A DNA stretch of 64,000 bases from Dryomyza anilis (lineage: Eukaryota > Arthropoda > Insecta > Diptera > Dryomyzidae). Shown piece after piece: positions 25,760 through 38,000 of the stretch. The DNA is taken from NCBI GenBank assembly GCA_951804985.1, contig OX638131.1, positions 1,240,001-1,304,000 on the forward strand. Reading direction: 5' to 3'. The notes beneath the pieces are model-generated. The model was not told where the DNA came from. It saw nothing but the letters and a program-made list of their open reading frames with translations, and searched no databases. The first letter of the stretch is position 1; each line of letters begins with the position of its first letter. The position numbers and the translations under genes were made by a program.

Positions 25760-26340
25760 TAATACCAATAAAGGCAATTATTGTGTTTTTCTATATATTT
25801 CGACTATAGCTAGAATCACTAGATTGATGCAAAGCATCAACCATCGACAAAATTTTAGCGAAATTCAATAAATGAGGGGAAATTTCATGTTGACGCACTT
25901 TTATATCAATTTAAAATTTTATTTTTGTGTCAGCTTCAATACAAAATTTGAAAAAGCATCAACCAAATTGAGTCAATTTTTGTTCACGACTCAAGCATCA
26001 ACAACATATATCAATTTTTGAATTGATGCAAACTGAAATTGATGTTATTTAGTTAATCGTGTGATTCGAGCTTATGACTTTCTGTCGATTTGAGTTTTTT
26101 TTACTAATTTTTTTCTCAATCCATACTTCAGCTAATATTTTGAAATAACCTCAATAAAATTCGGATGAATCTTACTATTACAAAAACCAAAATTTAAATA
26201 AAAGAAATCAGACAGAAAACTCAATAAAAATTCAAAGTCCAAAAAAAATGGGAAAATGTGAAAATTTCAATTGATTTGTTTTACATAATAACATCCAAAA
26301 TTAGGATATCAGGCCTTAATCAGAATCTTGAGTCCATCAG
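25760..26340. repeat. GCATCAA/TTGATGC repeats within a degenerate fold-back relative
   Basis: At 25815-26060 short GCATCAA and TTGATGC words recur in both orientations (GATTGATGCAAAGCATCAAC at 25823 is a small hairpin). The flanks (TTTTTCTATATATTTCGAC; CTTCAGCTAATATTTTGAAA; AATCAGAATCTTGA) match the arms of the 18825 element. This is probably a decayed copy interrupted by a local repeat expansion. Confidence 0.6.
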
Positions 26341-28373
26341 AATATCGTAAAATGATGTCGGTTAGAAAAAATATCAGTAATTTGTTGTGTAGTGTCCTTA
26401 TTCTACTTCTATTGCTTCTACAGACAACTATTTTGCTTTGTTTTTGCAAATACCTCAAGTGTTTTTTTTATATACCAAAGTGCATCGAGTTAATTGAGGG
26501 AAATCTAATCCTTTTTAAGCTTTTTGCAAGCACACTTAAATTAGGAATATTCTGCACTATCCAAATCCTGACCTTACATAGTTTTAAATATTATGTTTTC
26601 ATCTTTAGATTAATTCTATGATTCACTCCTAGTGGCCTTAATGCATTTAAACGTTTTGAACAACCATTAAAACTTTTTCATGAACTGTTTTAGCCCTTAT
26701 GCTGTTTTGTTATCGAATACAGTATTCCATATACAATTTAATTTCGTTAAAGATAAACACTGAAAAATGAAATCTCCGGTGAAACACTTAAGAGAGCACA
26801 TCAAAATTTTAAATAAAAGTTTAAAAAGCCGCGCTTGCCATTGGGAAAACTGATTTCGCGATTTGCATAAAATGTGAAGGGTCTGTCGAGTTGTAGAACC
26901 TGCCCCAAAAAAAGCCTTTATCAACTGTAGTTAAACGTACGCTGACCTATTGTTGGAACTCTCAAGTGCCTGTCTACAGGTCCGGCCTTTGTGCTGTTTG
27001 TCTGGCTTATTTCGGACATGGACAACAACAAAAACATGTCTGTCGATAAGTGGCTAACATATTTTTTGTAAGCTGCCCGCCAAAATAGTTCTCTATCGCA
27101 TATGTAATAATTAAACCCTCGAGGGAGTTTTATATTTTTAGCGTGTAGTTATTTTGATTATTTTTTTTTCAACTCAAGAACGAAAAGTTGTTGGCACATA
27201 TTACAGCCTCAACCTGCCTTTCTACCTGCCGCACAATTTCGTTTTTAGCCGGCAATAGCTTTGCATACCTTTCGCAACAAAAGCAATAAAAAAGTCAAAA
27301 ATTGCAAGTTGCATGTGAGTGCCTGAAGTAGTATGGCGCGGTCCTTGTGGATACTGCTTTTAATTCATGTTGTTTTACCTTCTTTGGGGCATGTTTCGTT
27401 GCTTTATGTGGCATGGTTTTTGTAGTTGTGTCTGCTAAAAGTGTGGCCAAAAGGTTGTGCATTACCTTAAGTCGAGTTCAGTTTTGTCTCTTTCCAGAAT
27501 TTCGTCGTACCTTTTAAACTGTTGACACAAGTTGATTTCCGGTTTCTTTGACAGACTTTTTTGTCCTACACTGCTGCCTCGCCTGGTCGCCTTCCCTTCT
27601 TCCGTCTTCCGTACGTCCTTTAGCACCATTTCGGTGCTGGTGACCTAGTAACAAAAATGGTTTTAATGTGTTTCTGTTGTGTTTGTGGCATTCTGTGGAT
27701 AATGTTTCCGTATCCGTTCTCATTGTTGTTGCTCGATTTGTTATTGTTGTTGTTTCTTGTGGCAAATAAAGTGGGTGGCGAGAGTGCCCATGGAAAGTGT
27801 GGAAACTTTATTGTGGCCTAAATGTTCGAATTTCCGGTTAAGTGAGTTTTTTTTTTTGTTTTTTTTTTTCATTTCATAGTATATGCGGGTTTATGTGGCA
27901 ACTATTGAGAAATCGATACTGTTTGCTGTCAACTTTTTAGGGTTCTGAAATTTAATCGGTTTTGGTTCAAATGTGCCTTTCTTTGCTTAAAGGAGGCACT
28001 TAATAGTGCGACTTACCATCATAAACAAATGCAAATATTTTAAATTTATAGAACACAAATACACTTATTTTAAAGTTAGAACTCGAACATAAAAGGTTCA
28101 TTGAATACTACCTCAATTACGTAAAGTAACAATTGGCCTCTCTGTTTGTTTGTTGAGTCAATATTTAGATAATTGAATTGATAAATAACGTTAACTTTTG
28201 AATGTAGATATTTCTGTGATATTTATCAAAACTTTGCAGCATAAAATAACATCGTGTAAATATTTGTACATTTTTATTTATTTGCAATTATTTATATATT
28301 TGAATATACTTTCGATAGCTTAGTTGTAATTTTAATAAGTCATTGCTAAATTTAATAAACAAGTTTCTACATG

Positions 28374-28548
28374 AGCGTCCGTAGGTCAGTGGTTAGTCTG
28401 TTGTACTGCGGACAAAAGTTCGTGGTTTCAAACCACCGCGACTGAACACCATACGGCGCGACCTCTCGACACTATCTCTGAGAGCAAACCATTACCTTGA
28501 AAAACTCTTAGTCCGCCGTTCATCTTCGGAATTTAACTGCACACGTTG
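28374..28548 (+). mobile_element. tRNA-derived SINE, copy 3 (truncated)
   Basis: The head GCGTCCGTAGGTCAGTGGTT keeps an A box (TAGGTCAGTGGTTAG) and GTGGTTTCAAACC a B box. The body CGCGACCTCTCGACACTATC and CCGCCGTTCATCTTCGG is clearly related to copy 1 but diverged, and it is cut off near 28548. It lies about 400 bases upstream of Tmtc2 exon 2. Confidence 0.75.
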
Positions 28549-28925
28549 CAAAAAAATATAATAATTTTGCAGGCATTACATATATCTTTGGATACTTATG
28601 AAAGCAAAAGCATTATTTCATTGCCAAACATATTTATGTTCAGAACGAATAATTTACGGCGTTCTTGCAAAGATATATATGTTTGAATTTGAAAATGAAT
28701 ATATTTCTACAGAAACATTAATATATTAAATTCATGTAAATCCGCGATTGAAGCAATTTATGTTTAAATATCGTATAATAATATTTCAATCTGAACAAAA
28801 TAAGTATACAATTCAATTATAATGTAATTAGATTTTACTCCTAATATGTATATGGTGATTTCGAAATACGTTATAATTACATTCAAAAATATTCAAATAA
28901 ATCTTTTCTATAATTAAAATATAAT
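28549..28925. repeat. Dispersed repeat sharing ends with 41605-43085
   Basis: The left part (GCAAAAAAATATAATAATTTTGCAGGCATTA) and right part (ATTATAATGTAATTAGATTT, ATTACATTCAAAAATATTCA) match the two ends of the 1.5-kb repeat at 41605-43085. This copy therefore looks like a deletion derivative. It abuts the polypyrimidine tract of exon 2. Confidence 0.6.
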
Positions 28926-28956
28926 TAAAACTGATCTTTGATATTTCTCTTTTCAG

Positions 28957-29043
28957 CTTGGACTATACCAGTTTGGGCTGCTGTGCGTTGGCCTTTGCTC
29001 TTTACCTAAACACATTAAACTCTGGGTTCGTCTATGATGACAG
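28957..29043 (+). CDS. Tmtc2: Tmtc2 exon 2: first membrane helix and luminal YDD motif
   Basis: Follows a TTTTCAG acceptor and ends before a GTGTGT donor. It encodes LDYTSLGCCALAFALYLNTL and then NSGFVYDD, with Arg formed across the next junction. The hydrophobic stretch is the first membrane helix. The Asp-Asp just after it (residues 51-52 in the 995-aa model) sits where GT-C O-mannosyltransferases keep an essential acidic pair in the first luminal loop. The exon has only 87 bases and is isolated between a 27.8-kb and a 6.1-kb intron. Repeat-derived sequence comes to within about 30 bases of its acceptor. Confidence 0.9.
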
Positions 29044-32000
29044 GTGTGTTCTTTTGTTTTTAATTTCCTAATATTAGATATCACTAAAAACATTTATTTC
29101 CATTTGAAAACCCATATTATCAAATAAGAATTTCCAAAAGCAAATTAAGCAAATAAACAATGAATTATTATTAAATAATCGATAAATTCTCATAATTCCC
29201 TGAAAAATACCTCATTCATATACAGTGCACAACCACAGATTATTGAATAATTGATCCTACATAAGCCACAACAACAAAAGTTTTGCAATCCATTTCATTC
29301 TATTCCCGTTGTTTTAACTTTGGATTAATTTTGTCTCCTTGACCGCATCACGAAATCCCGGTGTTGCTGTTGATGCTGCTCCGGCTGCTGCCCCACGTCT
29401 GTGTTGTTGTCATATTTAGTATTCCTCCATTGATTTTCTATTATTTCCCATCATAAATTTCAACTTTTTCACTCTGGGCAACGACAAACACCGAGTTTCG
29501 ACAACAAAACGTACAAAACATATCACATATACCCAAGTTTGGAACTTATCTCGATGTCGTGTATGTATGAACCGGAGTGGTAGTGCTGTTGGCGGTTGGA
29601 AACAATGAATCTGCTCCACGTGGAAGGCCATTGTGAACCAGGCGACTTTTCTGGTCATCGTAAAAAGTCCTCCCTTAGTGTCCGCCCACTGTTTACCTGC
29701 GCTGAATTGTAATGCGACAAACGAATTGGTCATAAATATTATCAGTCATGTACAATAGACAGGAATTGGAAGCAAGCAGCATCGGGGGCCAGCGTCGTGC
29801 CGGAAGCAGAGAATGTGCCGGATTTTGTTTCTGCTCTTCTTATGGAGTGCGGTGAATGGGGCTTTTCTTGTTCTCATAATTTTCGTTTTAGCACAATGAA
29901 AAGACAAAACTTCTTGGCCATAAATACTACCAACGGAGCGCATAAGAAAAGCTTAACTTTAAGAAGTTATCTGTGTTGCTGTTGTCGCGGAAATGTTGCT
30001 ATGAACATTGCTATGACCCCTGTGGTCGTTCGGACAAGTGTTGAGAGAAAAAATTGCGGTAGAAGTTGGAGAAGAAAAAGGATGTAGGTTATGAAGATTT
30101 GAAAAATGGGAGAACGGAAGAATGAAAGAAAGAAAAAAAAAAGAAAGGAAAGTAAGAGGAAGTAGAAGGAAAGCAGGAAAGGAGGGAAGGAGGAAAGGAG
30201 GAAAGGAGGAAAGGAGGAAAGGAGGAAAGGAGGAAAGGAGGAAAGGAGGAAAGGAGGAAAGGAGGAAAGGAGGAAAGGAGGAAAGGAGGAAAGGAGGAAA
30301 GGAGGAAAGGAGGAAAGGAGGAAAGGAGGAAAGGAGGAAAGGAGGAAAGGAGGAAAGGAGGAAAGGAGGAAAGGAGGAAAGGAGGAAAGGAGGAAAGGAG
30401 GAAAGGAGGAAAGGAGGAAAGGAGGAAAGGAGGAAAGGAGGAAAGGAGGAAAGGAGGAAAGGAGGAAAGGAGGAAAGGAGGAAAGGAGGAAAGGAGGAAA
30501 GGAGGAAAGGAGGAAAGGAGGAAAGGAGGAAAGGAGGAAAGGAGGAAAGGAGGAAAGGAGGAAAGGAGGAAAGGAGGAAAGGAGGAAAGGAGGAAAGGAG
30601 GAAAGGAGGAAAGGAGGAAAGGAGGAAAGGAGGAAAGGAGGAAAGGAAGAAAGGAGGAAAGAAAGGAGGAAAGAAAGGAGGAAAGAAAGGAGGAAAGAAA
30701 GGAGGAAAGAAAGGAGGAAAGAAAGGAGGAAAGAAAGGAGGAAAGAAAGGAGGAAAGAAAGGAGGAAAGAAAGGAGGAAAGAAAGGAGGAAAGAAAGGCG
30801 GAAAGGAGAAAAGAAAGAATGGTATTAAGAATTATTAATGTAAGCAAATAGGGAAGAAGTAGAAGAAGAGAAGTTAGGAAGTAAGGACTTAGAGAAGAAT
30901 AAAATGAAAGTAAAAAAAAAGATGGGAAAAAGGATGGAAAAGGAAAAAAGAGGTCTAAATAACGAAATTAAGAAATGATGACAGGAAGAATGAAAACCAC
31001 TACGAAAAATTAAAGAAATAAGGAAAACACGAAATATTCATTATTTAGCAATGGTACACAATTTTATGTCAAGAACAAAACAAACAAGCCAAGATTTAAA
31101 CGATATATATTGCGACGGCATAAACAACAATATAAAGAGTAAACAATTTCTTATCATATTTCACACCATTGCATATGGGCAGGTACAGCCAGCCTGCAGC
31201 CAAGCAGCGTCCTCTGCAAGGATTATTGTATCGCCTTGACTGACTCCTCCGTGTTCAGCACTGTTTGTTTACCCATCCATTCATCCTTCCTGTGCTCATG
31301 TGTGTGTGTTCCCTCCCTGTGCTGAGTACGCTTCATTTCAATCGATTTGCAGCACAAAATGTTGTGGAAATATTTCGCAAAATTGTATTGCATACTTGAG
31401 GGCGTTTTGGCTGAGGTTTTGCGCTTCAATTTACGTCGCTTACTCTGCGCTGTGCCTGCGGCGCTCCACATAGCATCATCATCATTTCCGCTTTTGTGCA
31501 TTGTCACCGTCGTAGCGTCAAGAGCAGTAACATTGCGACAAACAACAATTTTTGAAAACATGCAAACGCCAGAAGAGGAGCAAAAATACCGAGAGAGAAA
31601 AAACAATATGTAGAAGAAAAGGAACATTTTGTGTAGAGCGCCATCTAAAACGCGTTATCGGCGACTTTGCAGCAGGAGCAACAACAGCAGCATCAGAGTG
31701 AAGTTCCCTCAGCTCGTCCTTGCGCTGTCGTCCTTGCTGCTGCTCCTGTGGCTGTTGTTGTTTGCAGAAGACAATATTTCATCGCAGAAGCTGCTGACTT
31801 CGGTTTCGTGTGACAACGCATCCCATTGCACACACAGACACTGCCACGGGCTCACGAACACATACACAGTGTATATGAATAAAGCAACAGCTCTCGATGC
31901 CGCTGGGAAATTTACGCTCACTTTGCCTGTGTGCCAAGAATTCCTTCACAGGACTCGTAGAATCACGTTACCCTGCTCGTTCTATCGTTGTTTCTGTTGT

Positions 32001-35000
32001 TGTTCTTGTTGTTGTTGTGATTGTGCTGTGAGACGTGTGCGTTGTCATTCTTGTTGTTGCTGTAGTACCTGACAAACGTTTCCATGCAGCCACACGAAAT
32101 CATCACCAGCAACCTCATCATCATCATCGGCACAAGAGTGGAGTAACGGGTAGCAACGGCAGGGATGCAAGGATGTTTAAGCAAGTTTATGGTCTTCAAG
32201 GTGTAACGCCAAACGTTTTCATTGTGGTGAATAATGTACTACATGCGAATGGCTCGAGAGGCTTATGCGTGTATGCGTGAGTGTCTGTGTGAGTGTGTGC
32301 GGATGTATTTTACTTATTGATCGATGGTTTAGGCAGACTCTGGGAAAGCCTTATCACAGGTATTCGCAATTCGAGACAGGAATTCAAGGAAATGCTCTGA
32401 GGAATACTGAATTTCGGCTCAAATGAATTATTTAAAGTGAAGTTAAATAACAAAAATGCAGCTGTTTTTTTTCAATTTAATTCCCTATAATTCTTCATAA
32501 CTTTTCCAGTTTTTTACTCTAAATTCCAAATACTCTAAATTCTCATCTGCATGAATGAGCTTGAAACGCGTTTCTAGCCATTTCCTTGTTTTTCGAATAC
32601 TTACTGTCTTTCACTAACCGCTTCATAAACAAATATATGCATGCTTTGATAATTCGTTTCACAAAAGGCTTCAAAACAAAACGGAATCAAAACATTACTG
32701 CAGTGCACTCACAGTACATTTGTATAGTATAGACATCTGCACAAATGTTTTTGAAGTTTCCTCTGCAAATATGCACTACTGCACTCTACAGTTTTGAATG
32801 CATTTTGCAAATGACAGTCGACAGTATTATGGTGAAGTCTCTCGGCTGACCACACTTCACTGCAGTATTTGTTTCGTTGGTGTCCAGTACTGTCAAAACA
32901 TCAAGCCATTCCAAACATTCAATGCGACGAGTGGGTGCAGCGAGTGATCGCAACTGTTAACGAGTGAGAGGACGAACATTAAACACAACAACAAATCTAC
33001 CGCTCGGTGTTCGACGGAAGTACTGTTGTTGTCGGTATTTATATCAAGAGTTGCCTATTTTCTGTTCGTACCTGCAATTATGTCAAGAGTCTGCCTTTAA
33101 ATTGTGACAAAATATACGTCATTGGAATGTGCCTTTAAATTTACAAAAAATTTAATATTTTATTCTTTTATTCAAAATTATTCCCTAAAAAAATGACAGA
33201 AAATTCATCGGCGGAGGATAACAAATTTTGTGGAATTTTATTAGGATTTTAATTCCCAGCATGTTTAAGGGACGGAAACAAACTATATTTTCTAAAGAAT
33301 GTTTCTAAACTGTTTCGAGCCTGTCAAAAATAGTGTGTTTTGGACTGCTGGAACTCTACCCGTTACATTCTTTCAAAATTCAATAGATTTTGTATCGGAT
33401 GGTTATTATTTATGCTGTAATAGGCAGAATTTAAATCTCCACTTTTAAATCTTACGAAAATAATTTTCTTAGCTGCCTTAGTCTGTCATGAATTTCATAC
33501 TGAGAGGTTATTTCCATTTCTCATGACAAACTATTTAGCTAAATTAGTTTATTTATTAAATAATTTGTTTTAAATATAATAAACTAAAGAATGAAATACA
33601 TTTCACTTCAAATATGGCGCGAATATCTAATAAATATTTCCGTTGGTTTAAATTAAAATAGCCATATTGTTCATGCCTGAATCAGCTGTGAATTATGTGC
33701 AACCCAGCCAACACCGAAAATATCCAAATTGACATAAAATATGATTTATGTGACAAATTAAAAATTTTAATCAGCACAAATATCGATGGTTTATCAAGTA
33801 TATAGATTTGATTAACCAAAGTTGAGCAGTGTCAACTTAAAATTAAAATTATTTCCCAGTTGTTCTTTTCGGTTTAAAATCTCAAACAATTTAAGCAACA
33901 GCAGATGTTTAATAAACCGCACGTATATAACTTACTCGCGCCCTTCCACGTGCCCTGGCGCCATTTTGTTTTATCATGCCCATTGGTAGCATACCCTACA
34001 GACCCAGTGCCACCCGTCCGTCCGTTCAACGACCGAACCATTTACCACACGCCTGTCAGTTGCAGCTCTGCGCGAGGGTCGCGTACGCACTAAAAATCAG
34101 AGAGAATTTAATAAAAATAAAACCGGCGACCGCCATCAACAACATAGAACCGCAAACTGCAGCTACATCGACGGGCATGAAGAATGGGGTAGGATGAATG
34201 AGGAGTATTTTGCCCGGCAGCTAAAAAGCGAAACGTTAAATTAATAAAAATGCTGCAGGAATTGATGCCAACATATAAATCAGCGTAAGCGGTGCTAAAA
34301 TAGATTTTTATGACTTCAGACCAAAGTACGGCACAACGTGTCGTGAATAAGCGCAAAAGCGCGCGCGTAAATTACAACAAATTGGATTTTTATGAAGCTT
34401 TTAGAGTTTTAGAACTCTGCGGCAAGTAATATCGGACTAAGACCGCAAACCGGACACTGTAGGTCAGATGGAGACTTTGTGCTAATTTTTTAATATATAT
34501 TTTTTATAATAAGATGAAGTTGCTTAAGATATTCCAAACTAACTGCTTTGTTCTTAACCACCGAACAACAACATCTGAAGCCCATGTACAAATCGCCAAT
34601 TAATCAACTCCATTGAGACGACGGCATATTGTGTCTAATTTATGCGAGAACAGAATACAAACTTTGTTGACACCGAGAGAAGAGAGTTCGAGGACAGCTA
34701 TAGGACGAAATAGAACAGCATTATTATAGTGGTTGTTGTTTCCGTTAGTTACTGTTATCATCCGCCCCAGTCGCTCGGGTACAGGGAAATTAATTTTGGG
34801 CACAAGCGAAAATAATACTTAATCATTATAATTAAATGGCCGGTGTGGGTGCCAGGTTACCGCAGTGTCCTTAGAACACAGCTCTTGCTATACTCGCTGG
34901 TCTCAGGTGTCCCGTTGCTTACAGGTTGCTAACGAAGGACTTAGGGAAACAATGTCGCCAAGATGACAAAATAATTGCGAATCACTGACAGCTAATTAGA

Positions 35001-38000
35001 AAAATCATGTCATCAGCCTAAACAATTAACACATGTCTCTTTCAGAAGAAATAGTGAAGTTATTCCGTATATTGCAATTTATGACTCTCGTTTTTCTCTT
35101 TGCAGACGCGCCATTCTCAGCAACACCGACGTCTCGGGTAATACGCCCTGGCACCTGGCCTTCCAACACGATTACTGGGGCACGCCGCTGACTGACTCCG
35201 GTTCTCATGGCTCATACAGACCACTTTGTGTGCTCAGCTTCCGACTCAACTTCCTGCTGGGCGGTTACACCGCATGGGGCTACCATCTGATCAACAATCT
35301 GATGCATTGCCTGGCGACCGGATTGGTCGTGAAACTGGCGCGTCAATTGCTCTCTTCCATGTGGGGCGTCCTGGCGACAGGCGCCCTCTTTGCCGCGCAT
35401 CCCATACATACGGAGGCGGTGGCCGGCATCGTTGGACGTGCCGATCTAGCCGCCTGCATCTTCTATCTACTCACGTATCTGACGTACGTACGTCACATGG
35501 TATGGCGTGAGCGCAGTGACCCCCGCCAATGGCTGGCACTAGCGTTGACACTGCTGCTCTCCTGGATAGCGCTGCTGTTCAAGGAGACCGCGATAACGGC
35601 GTTGCTGGTGTGCGCGCTCTTCGACGTCATCCGTGGCGTCTGTGGTTTCAGTGATAAGGTGAGAGCCGCTACCGACCGCCTTATTTGTCATGTTTTAGTT
35701 GTTGCTTTACTTTAAATTCATTTCAGCATCGACTGCGCTCGATCTGTGTGCTGGGAGCTGCACTGTTCTGCACGGCATACTGGCGATTGGCTGCGCTACC
35801 ACGTCCGCAGAGTTCTTTCGCCACCGCCGACAATCCCATCGCGAGGACCAACTCACTATGGACGCGCTTTCTCACTTTTCTCTATTTGCCCGTCTTTAAC
35901 TTCCGACTACTCGTCAGTCCACAGATGCTGAGCTTTGACTGGGGCATGGACGCCATACCGCGCGTCACCTCGCTATGGGACAGACGCAATTTGATGAGCT
36001 TACTTTTCTACGGCATACTGCTGGCCATATGCTGGCGCAGCTGCCGTTTGCTGCTGCGCCGCTGGACGATGACACATCCAACAAAGCTCGGTCGTGGACA
36101 GTCGACACATTCGGCGCAGTTTCAGGCGCAGCTACACCACCATCACAATCACCGCAAATCGCGCACTAAAAAGAAGAACTACCAAACGCAGCAGCGCAAT
36201 GCGCCATTGGACAGCTACACAGCTGTGACAGCGAATCACCTACAGTTCGCACCTCACGCCGAATGTTTGCCGATTGTAAAGCAGTCATTTCTGCCCGCCA
36301 CACATGCCGCATGCGTCTGCCGCGACTGCAAGCAGGATATTAATGCAACAACGCAACACACAACCTCCTGCAGAGCGGTCAATAATAACAACAACAACAA
36401 CGACTGCGCATGTCACAGCGCACCGCATCTGCTGACGTTGGCGCTGCACAAAACAGCGCAGCATGTCACACCACGTAGCTCGCGCAGCAGCAGCAGTTGC
36501 AGCAACAGCACGACTTCGAGCACTAAGAGCAATAGCAGCGCCTCCAGCTGCAGCTCTAGTTCATCCACGTCATCCACAACTGATAGCACCGCTCAATGTG
36601 TGCTGGACGCATCGGAACGCAGCCGTTTTTATCTGCTGCACAGCATGTCGCCGCGCACCGCCAACGCTTGCGTTCTATTGATGGCGCTTGCTTTCCTGAC
36701 GCTTCCATTTTTGCCGGCAACCAACCTCTTCTTCTACGTAGGTTTCGTGGTGGCAGAACGTCTGCTGTACCTGCCCAGCGTCGGCTACTGCCTGCTGGTA
36801 GGCTTCGGCATTGCGAAACTCATGGAGCCACTGCGTTCGACAGAGGCGCGCAAACGCAAGATGGCGTTGATCCTTTGCCTGAGCGTAGCCTTCAGTTTAC
36901 TGAGTGTGCGCACGTTGCGGCGCAATCTGGACTGGCGGGATGAGGAGAGTCTGTACCGCAGTGCAATAACGGTGAATCCGCCAAAAGGTATGCGAGAATC
37001 GTCCACTGAAAACAGGTGGTTTCACTCATATCTCTGTCTATTTCTCCCTCCACTTTAAACTGTCATTGTAGCTCTGGGCAATCTGGGAAGTGTCCTTAGC
37101 TCACAGGCACGCTACGCTGAAGCGAAAGAAGTGTTACTCGAGGCAATTAAGTACAGACCCAACATGGCGGACGTGCATTTCAATTTGTGAGTATTTTTTC
37201 ATTGATATATTTGATGTTTAGTTCAGAGCGATGAATTTTATTTGAGAATCCGTATAAGCGAACTCGGAACTGTTCAAATTGCGGTATCACGAATTGGTTT
37301 TCATTGACAGGTAGAGAATAGAACTACTCAACGAGTATATTGAAGACTCATATTCAAAAATAATCAAATGAACAATTGGAAGATTCTGGAAAATCGGAAA
37401 TTCTTCTATATACTGTATTCTCCGATTAACAAAATTCTCGTTTTTGGACTTCGAGCTTTAAAAGCTCTAAGGGTGTGTGCGAATTTGACTTAATTACTGT
37501 CTAAACTTAATTTTGTCTGTAATGCAGTCTTCGACTTTTCAATTTATCAAATTTTCGAGCGACTAAATTGAACGACTAAATTGATGACAGCTGACGATCG
37601 ATTGATTGAGAATCGGTTACCGAATGGAGATCGAATAAAAAGCCGTTCTATTCAGTTTAGTCTGCAATTTAGTCGAATTCGCACACATCCTAACTACTCT
37701 CTTTGCACAAACAGTATAGACGTAGTATGAAAATTTTGATTTTTTTCAAGGCTCACACACGAGTACTGCAAAGTGCGATTTGCATAGCACCCTGCATGGT
37801 CCTACTGATTGCCATGCCCAAAGTGATTGTAGCTCATCTCGTATCAATGGGCAACTGGGCGTAAACTGCCTGCGATGAGGTTCAGATGTCCAGTCGGCAG
37901 CGCTGTGATGAGTGCGCACGAATGTGTTTCTGGTTTTTGTGTGCCCACGTTATCTCTGAAAATGTTTGGTTAGCAGCAATTTTCCGATGCCACGATTAAA

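Larger units (their letters stand above)
1121..28956 (+). other. Tmtc2: Intron 1 of Tmtc2 (if exon 1 at 1050 is right), 27.8 kb
   Basis: Non-coding, AT-rich, packed with mobile elements and minisatellites listed separately. Stretches without a named repeat: 1121-2480; 2871-4500 (CA/GT, GTCT and TTCGTCCG simple repeats, CAA runs near 3720); 5641-6690; 7331-8640 (CA repeats at 7570 and 7660, CAA runs at 7770-8010); 10266-11313 (CA repeat at 10796); 12166-14407; 16441-18080; 19866-22650; 23096-24983; 26341-28373. In these no convincing gene, tRNA or rRNA was seen. Several (12560-13300, 16870-17560, 20640-22400, 23480-24660, 26930-27800) are less AT-rich and not obviously repetitive, so conserved enhancers could lie there. 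Confidence 0.45.

Noticed and set aside
30089..30847. Long open frames on both strands (252 and 238 codons) of Ser/Phe/Pro/Leu and Lys/Gly/Arg repeats
   Set aside because: They arise from the purine microsatellite, which has no stop codons in several frames. There is no start context, no splice sites and no domain.
35974..36943. Alternative-frame ORFs inside Tmtc2 exon 4
   Set aside because: Shadows of the GC-rich coding exon; the Tmtc2 frame is supported by conserved membrane and DUF1736 motifs.
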